From assembly GCF_002354895.1 (NCBI RefSeq), contig NZ_CP023439.1:3286001-3350000 (forward strand): DNA of 64,000 nucleotides, in the 5' to 3' direction. This stretch comes from Thauera sp. K11 (GTDB lineage: Bacteria > Pseudomonadota > Gammaproteobacteria > Burkholderiales > Rhodocyclaceae). The translations under genes and the position numbers were made by a program. This document shows positions 11,447-21,645 of the stretch, in pieces. Position 1 is the stretch's first letter. Each line of letters opens with the position of its first letter. The notes beneath the pieces were generated by a model that was not told where the DNA came from, did no database searches, and saw only the letters and a list, made by a program, of their open reading frames with translations.

Positions 11447-12469
11447 TCAGGCGCCCGCGTACCCCTCCGGATTCGCGCTCTGCCACCGCCAGGCGTCGGC
11501 ACACATGCGCGCCAGGTCGCGCTCCGCGCGCCAGCCCAGCAACCCGGCTGCCAGCGACGGGTCCGCCCAGCACGCAGCGACGTCGCCCGGCCGCCGCTCG
11601 ACGACGTCGTACGGCACCGGACGCCCCGACGCAGCCTCGAACGCGTTCACCACCTCGAGCACACTGTAGCCGCGCCCGGTGCCCAGATTCACCGTCGTGA
11701 CGCCAGGCAGCGCGGCAATGCGCTCCAGCGCCCGCAGGTGCCCCTGAGCAAGATCCACCACGTGGATGTAGTCGCGCACCCCTGTCCCGTCCGGCGTGGG
11801 ATAGTCGCCGCCGAACACGCGCAGCCGCGGCAGGCGCCCGACTGCGACCTGGCTGACGTAGGGCATCAGGTTGTTCGGCAGGCCGTTCGGATCTTCGCCG
11901 ATGCGGCCGCTGTCGTGCGCGCCGACCGGATTGAAGTAACGCAGCAGCACGATGTTCCACGCCGGATCGGCCGCACCGACATCGCGCAGGATCAGTTCGC
12001 CCATCAACTTCGTGCGGCCGTACGGATTCGTCGCCGACGTGGGGAAGGATTCGTCGATCGGCACCCGTGCCGGATCGCCATAGACCGTCGCGGATGAACT
12101 GAACACCAGCGACTTGACCCCGGCTTCGCCCATCACCGCCAGCAGGGTCAGCAGCCCGTTGAGATTGTTGTCATAGTATTCGCGCGGCAGCGCCACGGAT
12201 TCGCCCACCGCCTTCTTTGCCGCGAAATGGATGACGGCCTCGATCTCGTGTTGCCGGAAAACCGACGCGAGCAGTTCGCGGTCCCGCACGTCGCCCCGGA
12301 CGAATCCGGCCAGCGGGCGCCCACCCAGTTCTTCCATCCGCCGCACCGCCTCGGGCGAGGAATTCGACAGATCGTCCACCACCACCACATCACGCCCGGC
12401 GAGCAGCAGCTCCACGCAGGTGTGCGAACCGATATACCCCGCCCCACCCGTCACCAAGGTCACCGCCAT
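11447..12469 (-). CDS. galE: UDP-glucose 4-epimerase
   Basis: NAD-dependent SDR enzyme interconverting UDP-glucose and UDP-galactose, supplying surface polysaccharide precursors. The 340-residue product has the nucleotide motif TGGAGYIG (residues 7-14), SSSATVYG (S124-S126) and the catalytic Y150-x3-K154 (PYGRTK). The [10 protein letters not shown] and RYFNPVGAH segments are typical. The ATG is preceded by GGGAGAG. It lies beyond the terminator of the ribosomal block and is transcribed separately. UDP-GlcNAc epimerase activity cannot be excluded. Confidence 0.95.
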   Translation of the reverse strand: MAVTLVTGGAGYIGSHTCVELLLAGRDVVVVDDLSNSSPEAVRRMEELGGRPLAGFVRGDVRDRELLASVFRQHEIEAVIHFAAKKAVGESVALPREYYDNNLNGLLTLLAVMGEAGVKSLVFSSSATVYGDPARVPIDESFPTSATNPYGRTKLMGELILRDVGAADPAWNIVLLRYFNPVGAHDSGRIGEDPNGLPNNLMPYVSQVAVGRLPRLRVFGGDYPTPDGTGVRDYIHVVDLAQGHLRALERIAALPGVTTVNLGTGRGYSVLEVVNAFEAASGRPVPYDVVERRPGDVAACWADPSLAAGLLGWRAERDLARMCADAWRWQSANPEGYAGA

Positions 12470-12512
12470 TCCGTCTCTCCCTGAAAGCCGGCCCGCGTAC
12501 AAGCGGCCGCAA

Positions 12513-12546
12513 CAAAAAACAAAAAAGCCGGGGCTAGCCCGGCTTC
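12513..12546 (-). terminator. Intrinsic terminator closing the ribosomal superoperon
   Basis: Minus strand: stem AAGCCGGG/CCCGGCTT with inner CTAGC loop, then TTTTTT and a second T run. It lies about 35 bases after the rplQ stop and is the strongest terminator in the window. Confidence 0.8.
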
Positions 12547-12578
12547 TCCATAACGCAATCGCAAACGGCTGCCTGCGC

Positions 12579-12974
12579 TTACTCGGCGACGACCTCGCCC
12601 TCGACCGCCCCGCCTTCCGGACGGTCCAGCAGCTCGATCAGCGCCATCGGCGCGTTGTCGCCGTTGCGGAAACCAAACTTCAGGATGCGCAGGTAGCCGC
12701 CATTACGGCTGGCATAGCGCGGGCCCAGCTCGTCGAACAGCTTCACGACGATCTCGCGGTCGCGCAGACGGTCGAAAGCCAGGCGGCGATTCGCCAGGCT
12801 GGGCTTCTTGCCCAGGGTGATCATGGGTTCGACGACGCGGCGCAGTTCCTTTGCCTTCGGCAGCGTCGTCTTGATGACTTCGTGACGCAGCAGCGAATTG
12901 GCCATGTTGCGGAACATCGCCTGACGGTGGCTGCTCGTACGATTCAGCTTGCGAAGACCGTGACGGTGACGCAT
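12579..12974 (-). CDS. rplQ: 50S ribosomal protein L17
   Basis: Large-subunit protein near the tunnel exit. The 131-residue product starts [24 protein letters not shown], the family signature, with LREKAKELRR-type and RLAFDRLRD segments; the last 15 residues are acidic ([12 protein letters not shown]). It is the last gene of the alpha operon, 27 bases after rpoA and followed by the terminator. Confidence 0.98.
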   Translation of the reverse strand: MRHRHGLRKLNRTSSHRQAMFRNMANSLLRHEVIKTTLPKAKELRRVVEPMITLGKKPSLANRRLAFDRLRDREIVVKLFDELGPRYASRNGGYLRILKFGFRNGDNAPMALIELLDRPEGGAVEGEVVAE

Positions 12975-13001
12975 TTCAATTCCTCACTATTCCGAACCGT
13001 T

Positions 13002-13988
13002 TCAACCGAGCTTCTCGAGCCCGGCCGGCGGCCAGTTTTCCAGTTTCATGCCCAGGGTCAGCCCGCGGGAGGCCAACACTTCCTTGATCTCGTTGAGCGA
13101 CTTGCGGCCCAGGTTCGGCGTCTTCAGCAGCTCGGTCTCGGTGCGCTGGATCAGGTCGCCGATGTAGTAGATGTTCTCGGCCTTCAGGCAGTTGGCCGAG
13201 CGCACCGTCAACTCCAGATCGTCGACCGGACGCAGCAGCACGGGGTCGACCGTCACCTTGGGCTCGACCACCGATGCCGTCGGCGTGCCCTCGAGATCCG
13301 CGAACACCGAAAGCTGATCCATCAGTACGCGCGCCGCATAGCGGATCGCCTCTTCCGGGTCCACCGCACCGTTGGTCTCGATGTCGATGACCAGGCGATC
13401 CAGGTCGGTACGCTGCTCGACGCGCGCACTCTCGACCAGATAACTCACGCGGCGGACGGGTCCGAACGACGCATCGAGCATGATGCGCCCGATCGTCTTG
13501 CTCTCGCCGGAGGCCGGACGGACATTGCCCGGCACATAGCCGCGGCCTTCCTCGACCTTGATCTGCATGTCGATCTTGCCGCCGGGGGCAAGGTGGGCGA
13601 TGACGTGCTCGGGATTGATGATCTCGACGTCGTGCCCCACCTCGATGTCCGCCGCGGTGACCACGCCCTCGCCCGACTTCGCCAGACGGACGATCGTTTC
13701 GCTGCGATTGTGCAGCTTCATCACGACGCCCTTCAGGTTCAGCAGCAGGTCCACGATGTCCTCGCGGACACCGTCCAGCGTGGAGTACTCGTGCAGCACG
13801 CCCTCGATCGTCACTTCCGTGACCGCATGGCCCGGCAGGGACGACAGGAGAATGCGCCGCAGCGCATTCCCCAGTGTGTGGCCGAAACCACGCTCGAACG
13901 GCTCCATCGTCACCCGCGCCTGAACCGGCGAGATGCTCTGGACGTCGATGATGCGCGGTTTCAGCAGTGCATTGCTTTGCATCAGCAT
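13002..13988 (-). CDS. rpoA: DNA-directed RNA polymerase subunit alpha
   Basis: Assembly platform and UP-element/activator-binding subunit of RNA polymerase. The product has 328 residues. The N-terminal dimerisation domain (about 1-230) contains [20 protein letters not shown]; after a linker, the C-terminal domain (about 245-328) has [16 protein letters not shown] and [13 protein letters not shown], the two helix-hairpin-helix elements. It sits between rpsD and rplQ, the standard alpha-operon position. Confidence 0.99.
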   Translation of the reverse strand: MLMQSNALLKPRIIDVQSISPVQARVTMEPFERGFGHTLGNALRRILLSSLPGHAVTEVTIEGVLHEYSTLDGVREDIVDLLLNLKGVVMKLHNRSETIVRLAKSGEGVVTAADIEVGHDVEIINPEHVIAHLAPGGKIDMQIKVEEGRGYVPGNVRPASGESKTIGRIMLDASFGPVRRVSYLVESARVEQRTDLDRLVIDIETNGAVDPEEAIRYAARVLMDQLSVFADLEGTPTASVVEPKVTVDPVLLRPVDDLELTVRSANCLKAENIYYIGDLIQRTETELLKTPNLGRKSLNEIKEVLASRGLTLGMKLENWPPAGLEKLG

Positions 13989-14022
13989 TTCCTCGGAACT
14001 AGAAGAGGATCGGCATGCCCGC

Positions 14023-14652
14023 TTAGCGGGAATACAGTTCCACCACCAGACCTTCGTTGATCGTCGGCGGCAGTTCGGTGCGAGCCGGGTAGGCTTTGAA
14101 CACGCCCTTGCCCGCCTTCACGTCGACTTCCAGCCATTCCGGGAAGCCGCGCGAGGCGGCAGCCTCGAGCGCAGCCTTCACGCGCAGATGGCCCTTCGTG
14201 CTTTCGGTCAGTTCGACGACGTCGCCCGGACGAACGACGTACGACGGAATATTCACCCGCTTGCCGTTGACCAGCACGCCGTTGTGGCGCACCACCTGGC
14301 GAGCTTCGGCACGCGAGGCGCCGAAACCCATGCGGTAGGCGACGGAATCCAGGCGGCCTTCGAGCAGTTGCAGCAGGTTTTCACCCGTCTGCCCGCGGCG
14401 ACGGTCGGCTTCGGCATAGGTCTTGCGGAACTGGCGCTCGAGCACGCCGTACAGACGACGGATCTTCTGCTTCTCACGCAGTTGCACGCCATAACCCGAC
14501 AGGCGCTGGCCCGAGCGCTGGCCATGCTGGCCGGGCGCGTACGCGCGGCGCTCGATGGCGCACTTGTCGGTGAAACACTTTTCGCCCTTCAGGAACAGCT
14601 TTTCGCCTTCGCGACGGCACTGACGGCACTTGGGATCGAGATTACGAGCCAC
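14023..14652 (-). CDS. rpsD: 30S ribosomal protein S4, zinc-ribbon (C+) form
   Basis: Primary 16S rRNA-binding assembly protein; in E. coli it also represses the alpha operon. The 209-residue product carries four cysteines near the N-terminus (C9, C12, C26, C31: PKCRQC and GEKCFTDKC), a metal-ribbon pattern like Bacillus or Thermus S4. E. coli and Burkholderia S4 have ARYLGPK/ARYIGPK there without the cluster. The S4 RNA-binding domain follows ([20 protein letters not shown]). The neighbourhood is the standard rpsK-rpsD-rpoA. Confidence 0.98.
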   Translation of the reverse strand: MARNLDPKCRQCRREGEKLFLKGEKCFTDKCAIERRAYAPGQHGQRSGQRLSGYGVQLREKQKIRRLYGVLERQFRKTYAEADRRRGQTGENLLQLLEGRLDSVAYRMGFGASRAEARQVVRHNGVLVNGKRVNIPSYVVRPGDVVELTESTKGHLRVKAALEAAASRGFPEWLEVDVKAGKGVFKAYPARTELPPTINEGLVVELYSR

Positions 14653-14666
14653 GTTTCAACTCCTTG

Positions 14667-15056
14667 TCAGATACGGCGCTTCTTCGGCGGACGGCAGCCG
14701 TTGTGCGGGATGGGGGTGATGTCCGTGATGCTGGAAATCTTGATCCCCAGCGCATTGAGCGCACGCACCGCGGATTCGCGACCGGGGCCGGGCCCCTTGA
14801 TGCGAACCTCGAGATTCTTCACGCCACATTCCTGTGCAACCTTGCCCGCCGCCTCGGCCGCGACCTGCGCAGCGAAAGGCGTGCTCTTGCGCGAGCCCTT
14901 GAAGCCCGCGCCGCCCGAGGTCGCCCAGGACAGCGCGTTGCCCTGACGGTCGGTGATCGTGATGATCGTATTGTTGAAGCTCGCGTGAACGTGTGCGATG
15001 CCTTCTGCAACGTTCTTCTTGATCTTCTTACGAACCTTAGTACCAGTCTTTGCCAT
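14667..15056 (-). CDS. rpsK: 30S ribosomal protein S11
   Basis: Small-subunit platform protein near the mRNA exit. The 129-residue product shows [26 protein letters not shown]-type [20 protein letters not shown] and the Arg-rich C-terminal tail [10 protein letters not shown]. It is spaced 14 and 12 bases from rpsD and rpsM. Confidence 0.98.
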   Translation of the reverse strand: MAKTGTKVRKKIKKNVAEGIAHVHASFNNTIITITDRQGNALSWATSGGAGFKGSRKSTPFAAQVAAEAAGKVAQECGVKNLEVRIKGPGPGRESAVRALNALGIKISSITDITPIPHNGCRPPKKRRI

Positions 15057-15068
15057 TATCGGTTCCTA

Positions 15069-15431
15069 TCACTTCTTGCCGGCGATCGCCTTGCGCGGGC
15101 CCTTGCGGGTGCGCGCGTTCGTGCGGGTACGTTGACCACGCAGCGGCAGACCACGACGATGACGAACACCACGATAGCAACCCAGATCCATCAGCCGCTT
15201 GATGTTCATCGTCACTTCGCGGCGCAGGTCGCCTTCGACCACGAACCGGCCGACCTCGTCGCGAAGCTTCTCCATATCGGACTCGGTCAGATCCTTGACC
15301 TTGACCGAGCGGGCGACACCGGCGGCGTCGCAGATCCGCTGAGCACGCGAACGGCCGATCCCATAGATGGCGGTCAGCGCGATCTCGGCATGCTTGTGAT
15401 TGGGAATGTTAACCCCAGCAATACGGGCCAT
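15069..15431 (-). CDS. rpsM: 30S ribosomal protein S13
   Basis: Head protein contacting P-site tRNA and the large subunit. The 120-residue product starts [26 protein letters not shown] and ends in a basic tail ([21 protein letters not shown]). It is the first gene of the alpha operon; the 53-base spacer from rpmJ holds a probable promoter. Confidence 0.98.
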   Translation of the reverse strand: MARIAGVNIPNHKHAEIALTAIYGIGRSRAQRICDAAGVARSVKVKDLTESDMEKLRDEVGRFVVEGDLRREVTMNIKRLMDLGCYRGVRHRRGLPLRGQRTRTNARTRKGPRKAIAGKK

Positions 15432-15459
15432 TCGTTTACCCCAGAATGCGAAACATTAA

Positions 15460-15488
15460 ATTTTAATACATTGGGCTGAATTGATCAA
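15460..15488 (-). promoter_or_regulatory. Probable alpha-operon promoter (upstream of rpsM)
   Basis: Minus strand: -35 TTGATC, which overlaps the rpmJ stop codon, a 17-base spacer and -10 TAAAAT inside an AT-rich near-palindrome. It would start rpsM-rpsK-rpsD-rpoA-rplQ independently of the spc operon. The match is moderate. Confidence 0.4.
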
Positions 15489-15598
15489 CCCTGGCGCTGC
15501 TTGTGGCGGGGGTCGGTGCAGATCACGCGGACCACGCCCTTGCGGCGAATGATCTTGCAGTTGCGGCAGATCCGCTTGACTGAAGCCTGGACTCTCAT
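15485..15598 (-). CDS. rpmJ: 50S ribosomal protein L36
   Basis: The smallest ribosomal protein, 37 residues, read directly from the sequence. It keeps the zinc-ribbon ligands C11, C14, C27 and H32 (ICRNC...VICTDPRH), so this is the zinc-binding C+ form. It sits 24 bases after infA and before rpsM, the usual beta- and gammaproteobacterial place. Confidence 0.95.
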   Translation of the reverse strand: MRVQASVKRICRNCKIIRRKGVVRVICTDPRHKQRQG

Positions 15599-15622
15599 TT
15601 CTTGCTCCTGTTTCTCTATTCT

Positions 15623-15841
15623 TCACTTGGTCCGGAACACGATCCGGCCCTTGGTCAGATCGTAGGGGGTAAGCTGCACCGTAACCTTGTCACCGGGAAG
15701 GATGCGGATGTAATGCATCCGCATCTTCCCCGAAATGTGGCCGAGCACCACGTGACCATTTTCGAGCCGGACCCGGAACGTTGCATTGGGGAGGTTTTCG
15801 GTCACCTCCCCCTGCATCTCGATCACGTCTTCCTTCGCCAT
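15623..15841 (-). CDS. infA: Translation initiation factor IF-1
   Basis: OB-fold factor occupying the ribosomal A site during initiation. The 72-residue product starts [20 protein letters not shown] and contains [20 protein letters not shown], diagnostic of IF-1. It lies three bases after secY. This placement inside the spc block, rather than alone, fits Betaproteobacteria. Confidence 0.97.
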   Translation of the reverse strand: MAKEDVIEMQGEVTENLPNATFRVRLENGHVVLGHISGKMRMHYIRILPGDKVTVQLTPYDLTKGRIVFRTK

Positions 15842-15844
15842 CGC

Positions 15845-17170
15845 TTACCTGGTCGGGAGACCCGCCCCCTTGAAATTCGCTTTCTTCAGCAGGCTCTCGT
15901 ACTGGTGCGACATTACGAATGCCTGGACCTGCGCCATGAAGTCCATCGTCACGACGACGATGATCAGCAGCGAAGTCCCGCCGAAATAGAACGGAACGTT
16001 CCACTTCAGGATCAGGAACTCGGGCAGCAGGCAGACCAGCGTGATGTACACCGCGCCGGCCAGAGTCAAACGCATCAGGATCTTGTCGATGTACCTCGCG
16101 GTCTGATCGCCCGGACGGATGCCGGGAACGAACGCACCGCTCTTCTTCAGGTTATCCGCCGTCTCACGGGCGTTGAACACCAGCGCCGTGTAGAAGAAGC
16201 AGAAGAACACGATCGCCATCGCATAGAGCAGTACGTAGATCGGCTGGCCCGGCGAAAGCGTGGATGCGATGTCGCGCAGCCAGTACATCCCCTCGGCCGC
16301 ACCGAACCACTGCCCCAGCGTCGCCGGGAACAGGATGATGCTCGACGCGAAGATCGGCGGGATCACGCCCGACATGTTCAGCTTCAGCGGCAGATGGGAG
16401 CTTTGCCCGCCATACACCTTGTTGCCGACCTGCCGCTTGGCGTAATTCACCAGGATCTTGCGCTGCCCCCGCTCCACGAACACCACGAACGCGGTCACCA
16501 GCACCACCAGGATGCAGATGAACAGGGCCGTGAAGGGATGCATCGCCCCCGTCCGCACCAGCTCGAACAGGCCCCCGATCGAAGCCGGCAGACCGGCCGC
16601 GATACCGGCGAAGATGATGATCGAGATGCCGTTGCCGATGCCGCGCTCGGTGATCTGCTCACCCAGCCACATCAGGAACATCGTTCCCGTCACCAGCGTC
16701 GCCACCGTCACGAAGCGGAACATCACGCCGGGCTCGAGCACCAGGCCGGCCTGACCTTCTAGTGCGATCGCGATCCCCAGCGACTGGGCGAACGCCAGCA
16801 CGAGCGTGCCGTAACGCGTGTATTGCGTGATCTTGCGCCGGCCCGCCTCTCCTTCCTTCTTCAGCGCCTCGAGTTGCGGCACCGCGACCGTCATCAACTG
16901 CATGATGATCGATGCCGAGATGTACGGCATGATCCCCAGCGCGAAGATGGTGAAGCGCGACAGCGCACCGCCAGAAAACAGGTTGAAGACGCCGAGGATG
17001 CCGCCCGACTGGGACTGGAACAGCTCGGCCAGACGGGCCGGGTCGATCCCCGGAACAGGTATGTGCGCGCCGATGCGATAGACGATCAGCGCGCCTACGA
17101 GGAACAGCAGCCGGCGCTTCAGGTCGCCGAACTTCCCGGGATTGCCCAACGTGGCAGCAGGCTTGGCCAC
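15845..17170 (-). CDS. secY: Preprotein translocase subunit SecY
   Basis: Ten-helix channel of the Sec translocon. The 441-residue product shows the family segments [28 protein letters not shown] (plug/TM2 region), [21 protein letters not shown] and the cytosolic loop [14 protein letters not shown] that contacts SecA and ribosomes. It lies between rplO and infA; its partner secE is in this window near the tuf copy at 43-44 kb. Confidence 0.98.
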   Translation of the reverse strand: MAKPAATLGNPGKFGDLKRRLLFLVGALIVYRIGAHIPVPGIDPARLAELFQSQSGGILGVFNLFSGGALSRFTIFALGIMPYISASIIMQLMTVAVPQLEALKKEGEAGRRKITQYTRYGTLVLAFAQSLGIAIALEGQAGLVLEPGVMFRFVTVATLVTGTMFLMWLGEQITERGIGNGISIIIFAGIAAGLPASIGGLFELVRTGAMHPFTALFICILVVLVTAFVVFVERGQRKILVNYAKRQVGNKVYGGQSSHLPLKLNMSGVIPPIFASSIILFPATLGQWFGAAEGMYWLRDIASTLSPGQPIYVLLYAMAIVFFCFFYTALVFNARETADNLKKSGAFVPGIRPGDQTARYIDKILMRLTLAGAVYITLVCLLPEFLILKWNVPFYFGGTSLLIIVVVTMDFMAQVQAFVMSHQYESLLKKANFKGAGLPTR

Positions 17171-17182
17171 AGCTTTACCCTG

Positions 17183-17620
17183 TTACTCGGCCGAAACGGA
17201 GCCGCCGGCGGCTTCGATCGCCGCCTTCGCACCCGCCGTCGCGCCAATGCCGCGCAGCACGACCTTCTTGCCGATCTCGCCGGACAGCACGACCTTGGCA
17301 GACAGTGCATCCCCGGAGATCACGCCGGCCTGCTTCAGCGTCAGCAGGTCGATCTCCTCGACCGGCAGCTTCGCCAGTTCCGACAGGCGGACCTCGACGT
17401 TGCGGTCGCGTGTCAGCGACACGAAACCACGCTTCGGCAGGCGGCGCTGCAGCGGCATCTGGCCGCCTTCGAAACCGACCTTGTGGAAACCGCCCGCGCG
17501 CGACTTCTGGCCCTTGTGGCCGCGGCCGCAGGTCTTGCCCAGACCGCTGCCGATGCCACGACCGACGCGCTTGGCGGCCGACTTCGAGCCGGCACCCGGC
17601 TTGATGGAATTCAGGCGCAT
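17183..17620 (-). CDS. rplO: 50S ribosomal protein L15
   Basis: Late-assembly 23S rRNA-binding protein. The 145-residue product starts [22 protein letters not shown] and carries GQKSRAGG and [18 protein letters not shown] place the start at the ATG following a GAGGG ribosome site; an in-frame GTG four codons earlier lies inside rpmD. One base separates it from rpmD. Confidence 0.96.
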   Translation of the reverse strand: MRLNSIKPGAGSKSAAKRVGRGIGSGLGKTCGRGHKGQKSRAGGFHKVGFEGGQMPLQRRLPKRGFVSLTRDRNVEVRLSELAKLPVEEIDLLTLKQAGVISGDALSAKVVLSGEIGKKVVLRGIGATAGAKAAIEAAGGSVSAE

Positions 17621-17621
17621 A

Positions 17622-17804
17622 TCAACCCTCACACTTCACGAGGTAGGACACCTTGTTGATCATGCCGCGCACCGCCGGGGTGTCGACGAGTTCAACGGTG
17701 TGATTCAGTCGGCGCAGACCCAGGCCGCGAACCGTGGCACGGTGGGACTGCTTGGTACCGATCACGCTCTTGACCAGCGTAACCTTGATCTTCTTGTCGG
17801 ACAT
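17622..17804 (-). CDS. rpmD: 50S ribosomal protein L30
   Basis: Sixty-residue large-subunit protein with the family core [29 protein letters not shown] and the [14 protein letters not shown]-terminus. It is embedded between rpsE (3-base gap) and rplO (1-base gap), so translation is probably coupled. Confidence 0.97.
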   Translation of the reverse strand: MSDKKIKVTLVKSVIGTKQSHRATVRGLGLRRLNHTVELVDTPAVRGMINKVSYLVKCEG

Positions 17805-17807
17805 CGC

Positions 17808-18332
17808 TTACCCCAGGATCTCTTCGACGGTCTTGCCGCGCTTGGCAGCGATTTCCGCCGGGGTGTTGATCGCCATCAGGCCGTTGATGGTCGCGCGAAC
17901 CACGTTGTACGGATTGGACGAGCCGATGCACTTGCAGATGATGTCGGTCACGCCCATCACTTCGAACACGGCACGCATCGGGCCGCCGGCGATGATGCCG
18001 GTACCGCTCGGCGCCGGCTGCATCAGCACCGACGAGGCGCCGTGCTTGCCGATCACCGTGTGCTGCAGGGTGCCGTTCTTCAGCGCAACCTTGGCCATCT
18101 TGCGACGGGCTTCGTCCATCGCCTTCTGCACCGCCACCGGCACTTCGCGCGACTTGCCCTTGCCCATGCCGATGCCGCCGTCGCCGTCGCCGACTACCGT
18201 CAGCGCCGCGAAACCGAGGATCCGACCACCCTTCACCACCTTGGTAACGCGATTGATCGCGACCATCTTCTCCCGAAGGCCGTCATCACGCTCTTCGTTG
18301 GCCTGCGGGCGCTTAGTTTGCTGCTTAGCCAT
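17808..18332 (-). CDS. rpsE: 30S ribosomal protein S5
   Basis: Decoding-fidelity protein of the small subunit. The 174-residue product shows the S5 dsRBD-like domain ([28 protein letters not shown]) and [19 protein letters not shown], then the C-terminal domain [19 protein letters not shown]. It sits between rplR and rpmD. Confidence 0.98.
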   Translation of the reverse strand: MAKQQTKRPQANEERDDGLREKMVAINRVTKVVKGGRILGFAALTVVGDGDGGIGMGKGKSREVPVAVQKAMDEARRKMAKVALKNGTLQHTVIGKHGASSVLMQPAPSGTGIIAGGPMRAVFEVMGVTDIICKCIGSSNPYNVVRATINGLMAINTPAEIAAKRGKTVEEILG

Positions 18333-18344
18333 TCGAATCCTCGC

Positions 18345-18698
18345 TTAGAACTTAAGACCGCCTTCGCGGGCGGCCTCGGCCAGCGCCTTCACGCGACCGT
18401 GATACAGGAAACCGGAACGATCGAACGCGACCGTCTCGATGCCAGCAGCCTTCGCGCGCTCGGCAATCAGCTTGCCGACGATCTGGGCAGCGGCCACGTT
18501 GCCGCCGTTGGGCACCGTGGCACGCACGTCCGGCTCGACCGTAGAAGCGGAAGCCAGCACGAGGGAGCCGCAACCGGAGATCACCTGAGCGTAGATGTGG
18601 CAGTTGGAACGGAATACGGCAAGGCGGACCGCCTTGAGCTCCGCAAGCTTGGCGCGGGTTTTGCGCGCGCGGCGAAGACGAGTTTCTTTCTTGTTCAT
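18345..18698 (-). CDS. rplR: 50S ribosomal protein L18
   Basis: 5S rRNA-binding protein. The 117-residue product begins [20 protein letters not shown] and contains [16 protein letters not shown] and the C-terminal [23 protein letters not shown]. The frame stays open upstream into rplF, but this ATG gives the family length and lies 11 bases after the rplF stop. Confidence 0.97.
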   Translation of the reverse strand: MNKKETRLRRARKTRAKLAELKAVRLAVFRSNCHIYAQVISGCGSLVLASASTVEPDVRATVPNGGNVAAAQIVGKLIAERAKAAGIETVAFDRSGFLYHGRVKALAEAAREGGLKF

Positions 18699-18709
18699 GA
18701 CGAACCGCC

Positions 18710-19243
18710 TTACTTCTTCTTGGTTTCCTTGAGCACCACCACTTCGTCCGAATAACGGACGCCCTTGCCCTTGTAGGGCTCGGGAGCGCGGTAGGCACGC
18801 ACCTCGGCCGCGACCTGGCCGACCTGCTGCTTGTCGATGCCCTTGATCACGATCTCGGTCTGGGTCGGGGTCTCGACCTTGATGCCGGCCGGCATCTGAT
18901 GCACGACCGGATGCGAGAATCCCAGCGACAGGTTCAGCTTGTCGCCCTGCGCTTGCGCGCGGTAACCGACGCCGACCAGCGTGAGCTTGCGCTCGAAGCC
19001 CTTGGTCACGCCGGTGACCATGTTGTTCACCAGCGCGCGCGTGGTACCCGACAGCGCATTCGCGTTCGGCGCGCCTTCGCGCGCCTTGCACAGCAGCGAA
19101 TCGCCTTCGCGCTCGACGCTCACCGCCGGGCTCAGGAACTGGCGCAGCGTGCCCAGCGGACCCTTGACCGCGATCTCGGCGGCGGAAATCGAAATTTCGA
19201 CGCCGGCGGGGATCGCAACCGGATTCTTAGCTACACGAGACAT
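18710..19243 (-). CDS. rplF: 50S ribosomal protein L6
   Basis: Two-domain 23S rRNA-binding protein near the factor-binding site. The 177-residue product starts [17 protein letters not shown] and has [11 protein letters not shown] and, near the end, the L6 signature [14 protein letters not shown]. Confidence 0.98.
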   Translation of the reverse strand: MSRVAKNPVAIPAGVEISISAAEIAVKGPLGTLRQFLSPAVSVEREGDSLLCKAREGAPNANALSGTTRALVNNMVTGVTKGFERKLTLVGVGYRAQAQGDKLNLSLGFSHPVVHQMPAGIKVETPTQTEIVIKGIDKQQVGQVAAEVRAYRAPEPYKGKGVRYSDEVVVLKETKKK

Positions 19244-19254
19244 TGCATCTCCCC

Positions 19255-19650
19255 TTAGGCCACGAGGCAGATGACTTCGCCGCCAACGCGGCTGGCGCGG
19301 GCGGCACGATCGGTCATCACGCCGCGGGGCGTCGAAACGATGGCGACACCGAGGCCGTTCATCACGCGCGGCAGATCGTCACTACCCTTGTACACGCGCA
19401 GGCCGGGACGGCTGACGCGCTCGATGCGCTCGATCACCGGACGACCGGCGTAGTACTTCAGCGACACGTCGAGGGCAGCCTTGCCCGCGTCCTCGCGCAC
19501 GGCGAAACCATCGATATAACCTTCTTCCTGCAGAACTTTCGCAATCGCCACTTTCAGCTTCGACGAAGGCATGCTCACGCTCACCTTCTGCGCCTGCTGT
19601 CCGTTGCGGATACGCGTCAGCATGTCGGCGATCGGATCGGACATACTCAT
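19255..19650 (-). CDS. rpsH: 30S ribosomal protein S8
   Basis: Primary 16S rRNA central-domain binder; in E. coli it also represses the spc operon. The 131-residue product has [34 protein letters not shown] and the C-terminal [13 protein letters not shown]. Two ATGs two codons apart are possible starts; the first has AAGGAG nine bases upstream. Confidence 0.97.
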   Translation of the reverse strand: MSMSDPIADMLTRIRNGQQAQKVSVSMPSSKLKVAIAKVLQEEGYIDGFAVREDAGKAALDVSLKYYAGRPVIERIERVSRPGLRVYKGSDDLPRVMNGLGVAIVSTPRGVMTDRAARASRVGGEVICLVA

Positions 19651-19663
19651 CTTCAGATTCTCC

Positions 19664-19969
19664 TTACCAGCTCGCCTTGGTCATGCCGGGCACTTCGCCA
19701 CGGAATGCGATCTCGCGCAGCTTGTTGCGGCACAGACCGAACTTGCGGAACACCCCGCGCGGACGCCCGGTCAGGGCGCAGCGGTTGCGCTGGCGCGTAG
19801 GGTTGGCATTGCGCGGCAGTTGCTGCAGCGCCAAGCGCGCAGCCATGCGTTCTTCGTCGGACAGCTTGCTATCATTGACCTGGGCGACGAGCGCGGCGCG
19901 CTTGGCGGCGAACTTCGCCACCAGCTTGGCACGCTTCTCTTCGCGGTTGATCAGAGCCAGTTTCGCCAT
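19664..19969 (-). CDS. rpsN: 30S ribosomal protein S14, zinc-free long form
   Basis: Head protein of 101 residues, the C-minus form without the zinc ribbon. Segments [17 protein letters not shown] and [22 protein letters not shown] are typical. The zinc-free S14 coexists with cysteine-bearing S4 and L36 in this cluster. Confidence 0.97.
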   Translation of the reverse strand: MAKLALINREEKRAKLVAKFAAKRAALVAQVNDSKLSDEERMAARLALQQLPRNANPTRQRNRCALTGRPRGVFRKFGLCRNKLREIAFRGEVPGMTKASW

Positions 19970-19976
19970 ATCACCC

Positions 19977-20516
19977 TCAATTCTTGAACGGGAACTTGAA
20001 CGCGCCGAGCAGCGCGCGCGCTTCCTCGTCGGTCTTCGCCGTGGTCGTGATGCTGATGTTCATGCCGCGTAGCGCATCGATCTTGTCGTACTCGATCTCG
20101 GGGAAGATGATCTGTTCCTTCACGCCGAGGTTGTAGTTGCCACGACCGTCGAAGCCCTTGGCCGCGATGCCGCGGAAGTCGCGCACGCGCGGCAGCGCGA
20201 TGGTCACGAGGCGATCCAGGAACTCGAACATGCGCGGTCCACGCAGGGTGACCATGCAACCAATCGGATAGCCCTCGCGGATCTTGAAGCCCGCGATCGA
20301 CTTGCGCGCCTTGGTCGTCACCGGCTTCTGGCCGGCGATCTTGGTCATGTCGCCGACGGCGTTCTCGAGCACCTTCTTGTCGCCGACCGCTTCGCCCACA
20401 CCCATGTTCAGGGTGATCTTGGTGATGCGGGGCACTTCCATCACGGACTTGTAACCGAAACGCTTCTGCAGTTCAGGCGCGACGGTGTCCTTGTAAAACT
20501 GTTGCAAGCGAGCCAT
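19977..20516 (-). CDS. rplE: 50S ribosomal protein L5
   Basis: 5S rRNA-binding protein at the central protuberance, bridging to the small-subunit head. The 179-residue product starts [20 protein letters not shown] and has [29 protein letters not shown] and RDFRGI. The chosen ATG has AAGGAG five bases upstream; a GTG two codons earlier is less likely. Confidence 0.97.
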   Translation of the reverse strand: MARLQQFYKDTVAPELQKRFGYKSVMEVPRITKITLNMGVGEAVGDKKVLENAVGDMTKIAGQKPVTTKARKSIAGFKIREGYPIGCMVTLRGPRMFEFLDRLVTIALPRVRDFRGIAAKGFDGRGNYNLGVKEQIIFPEIEYDKIDALRGMNISITTTAKTDEEARALLGAFKFPFKN

Positions 20517-20525
20517 CGTCACTCC

Positions 20526-20843
20526 TTAGGCGTTCACCAGCTCGCCGTTCGACTTGAAGAAACGGACCTTGCGGCCGTCCTCAAGCACCTTGATCCCGAC
20601 GCGATCAGCCTTTTGCGTCGCCGGATTGAACAGCGCGACATTCGAAACCTGGATCGGCATCTCTTTCTCGACGATGCCGCCCACTTCACCCTTGAGCGGA
20701 TTCGGGCGCACGTGCTTCTTCACCCGATTCACACCCTCGACGACGACCAGATCGTCGTCGACGCGGCGCAGGACGGTGCCGCGGCGACCGCGATCCTTGC
20801 CCGTCAGCACCACAACCTCGTCACCCTTGCGGATCTTGTTCAT
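20526..20843 (-). CDS. rplX: 50S ribosomal protein L24
   Basis: Assembly-initiator protein with an N-terminal KOW motif ([20 protein letters not shown], residues 3-22). The 105-residue product ends [13 protein letters not shown]. It lies between rplN and rplE. Confidence 0.97.
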   Translation of the reverse strand: MNKIRKGDEVVVLTGKDRGRRGTVLRRVDDDLVVVEGVNRVKKHVRPNPLKGEVGGIVEKEMPIQVSNVALFNPATQKADRVGIKVLEDGRKVRFFKSNGELVNA

Positions 20844-20855
20844 CTGTGCGACTCC

Positions 20856-21224
20856 TCAGAGCACTTCCGGCGCGAGCGAGACGATCTTCATGAATCGCTC
20901 GGTACGCAGCTCACGGGTGACCGGCCCGAAGATACGGGTGCCGATCGGCTCGAGCTTGTTGTTGAGAAGCACGGCCGCATTGTTGTCGAACTTGACCAGC
21001 GACCCGTCGGGACGACGCACGCCCTTGGCGGTACGCACCACCACGGCGTTGTAGACGTCACCCTTCTTGACGCGACCGCGCGGCGCTGCATCCTTCACGG
21101 AAACCTTGATGATGTCGCCAATGCCGGCATACCGGCGCTTGGAACCACCCAGGACCTTGATGCACATCACCGAGCGCGCGCCGGTGTTGTCGGCCACGTC
21201 CAGCTTGGACTGCATTTGAATCAT
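20856..21224 (-). CDS. rplN: 50S ribosomal protein L14
   Basis: Beta-barrel large-subunit protein forming intersubunit bridges. The 122-residue product starts [24 protein letters not shown] and ends [12 protein letters not shown]. It is the first gene of the spc operon: a 151-base spacer with a promoter separates it from rpsQ. Confidence 0.98.
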   Translation of the reverse strand: MIQMQSKLDVADNTGARSVMCIKVLGGSKRRYAGIGDIIKVSVKDAAPRGRVKKGDVYNAVVVRTAKGVRRPDGSLVKFDNNAAVLLNNKLEPIGTRIFGPVTRELRTERFMKIVSLAPEVL

Positions 21225-21314
21225 GAATTTATCTCCAACTTCTCCCGCATCGCGGTCAGTCTTGGAACCCGTCAGGGCAGGATGCCCCAGCGAGCACCGG
21301 AGCAAAGATGAAAA

Positions 21315-21343
21315 AGTATAACAGCTTGGCGCGGGAACGCCAA
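21315..21343 (-). promoter_or_regulatory. spc-operon promoter (upstream of rplN)
   Basis: Minus strand: -35 TTGGCG, exactly 17 bases, -10 TATACT, with a 5' leader of roughly 85 bases to the rplN ATG. It lies in the position of E. coli Pspc. Confidence 0.65.
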
Positions 21344-21348
21344 GCTGT
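21321..21348 (-). terminator. Strong hairpin at the S10/spc junction, possible attenuator overlapping the promoter
   Basis: Perfect 11-base stem ACAGCTTGGCG/CGCCAAGCTGT with a 6-base loop. On the minus strand it is followed by TATACTTTTT. It could weakly terminate S10-operon transcripts while one arm supplies the -35 box of the spc promoter. Confidence 0.5.
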
Positions 21349-21375
21349 CTCATGCAAAAACGACTGCTCGCTGAC

Positions 21376-21645
21376 TCAGATCACTCGTGCCTTTTCGAGC
21401 ACCTTGGCGACACGCCAGGTCTTGGTGCGCGAAATCGGGCGGCACTCCTCGATCTCGACCATGTCGCCCGCGGCTGCGACACCGTCTTCGACATGGGCGT
21501 GATACTTGGCGGAACGGGTGATGATCTTGCCGTAGAGCGGGTGCTTGACCCGGCTCTCGACCAGCACCGTCACCGTCTTCTGCATCTTGTCGCTCACCAC
21601 GCGCCCTACCAGGGCACGGCGAACCTTCTCGACTTGCTCGCTCAT
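21376..21645 (-). CDS. rpsQ: 30S ribosomal protein S17
   Basis: OB-fold 16S rRNA-binding protein. The 89-residue product has [22 protein letters not shown] and [17 protein letters not shown]. It overlaps rpmC by four bases (ATGA) and is the last gene of the S10 operon before the 151-base spacer. Confidence 0.97.
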   Translation of the reverse strand: MSEQVEKVRRALVGRVVSDKMQKTVTVLVESRVKHPLYGKIITRSAKYHAHVEDGVAAAGDMVEIEECRPISRTKTWRVAKVLEKARVI

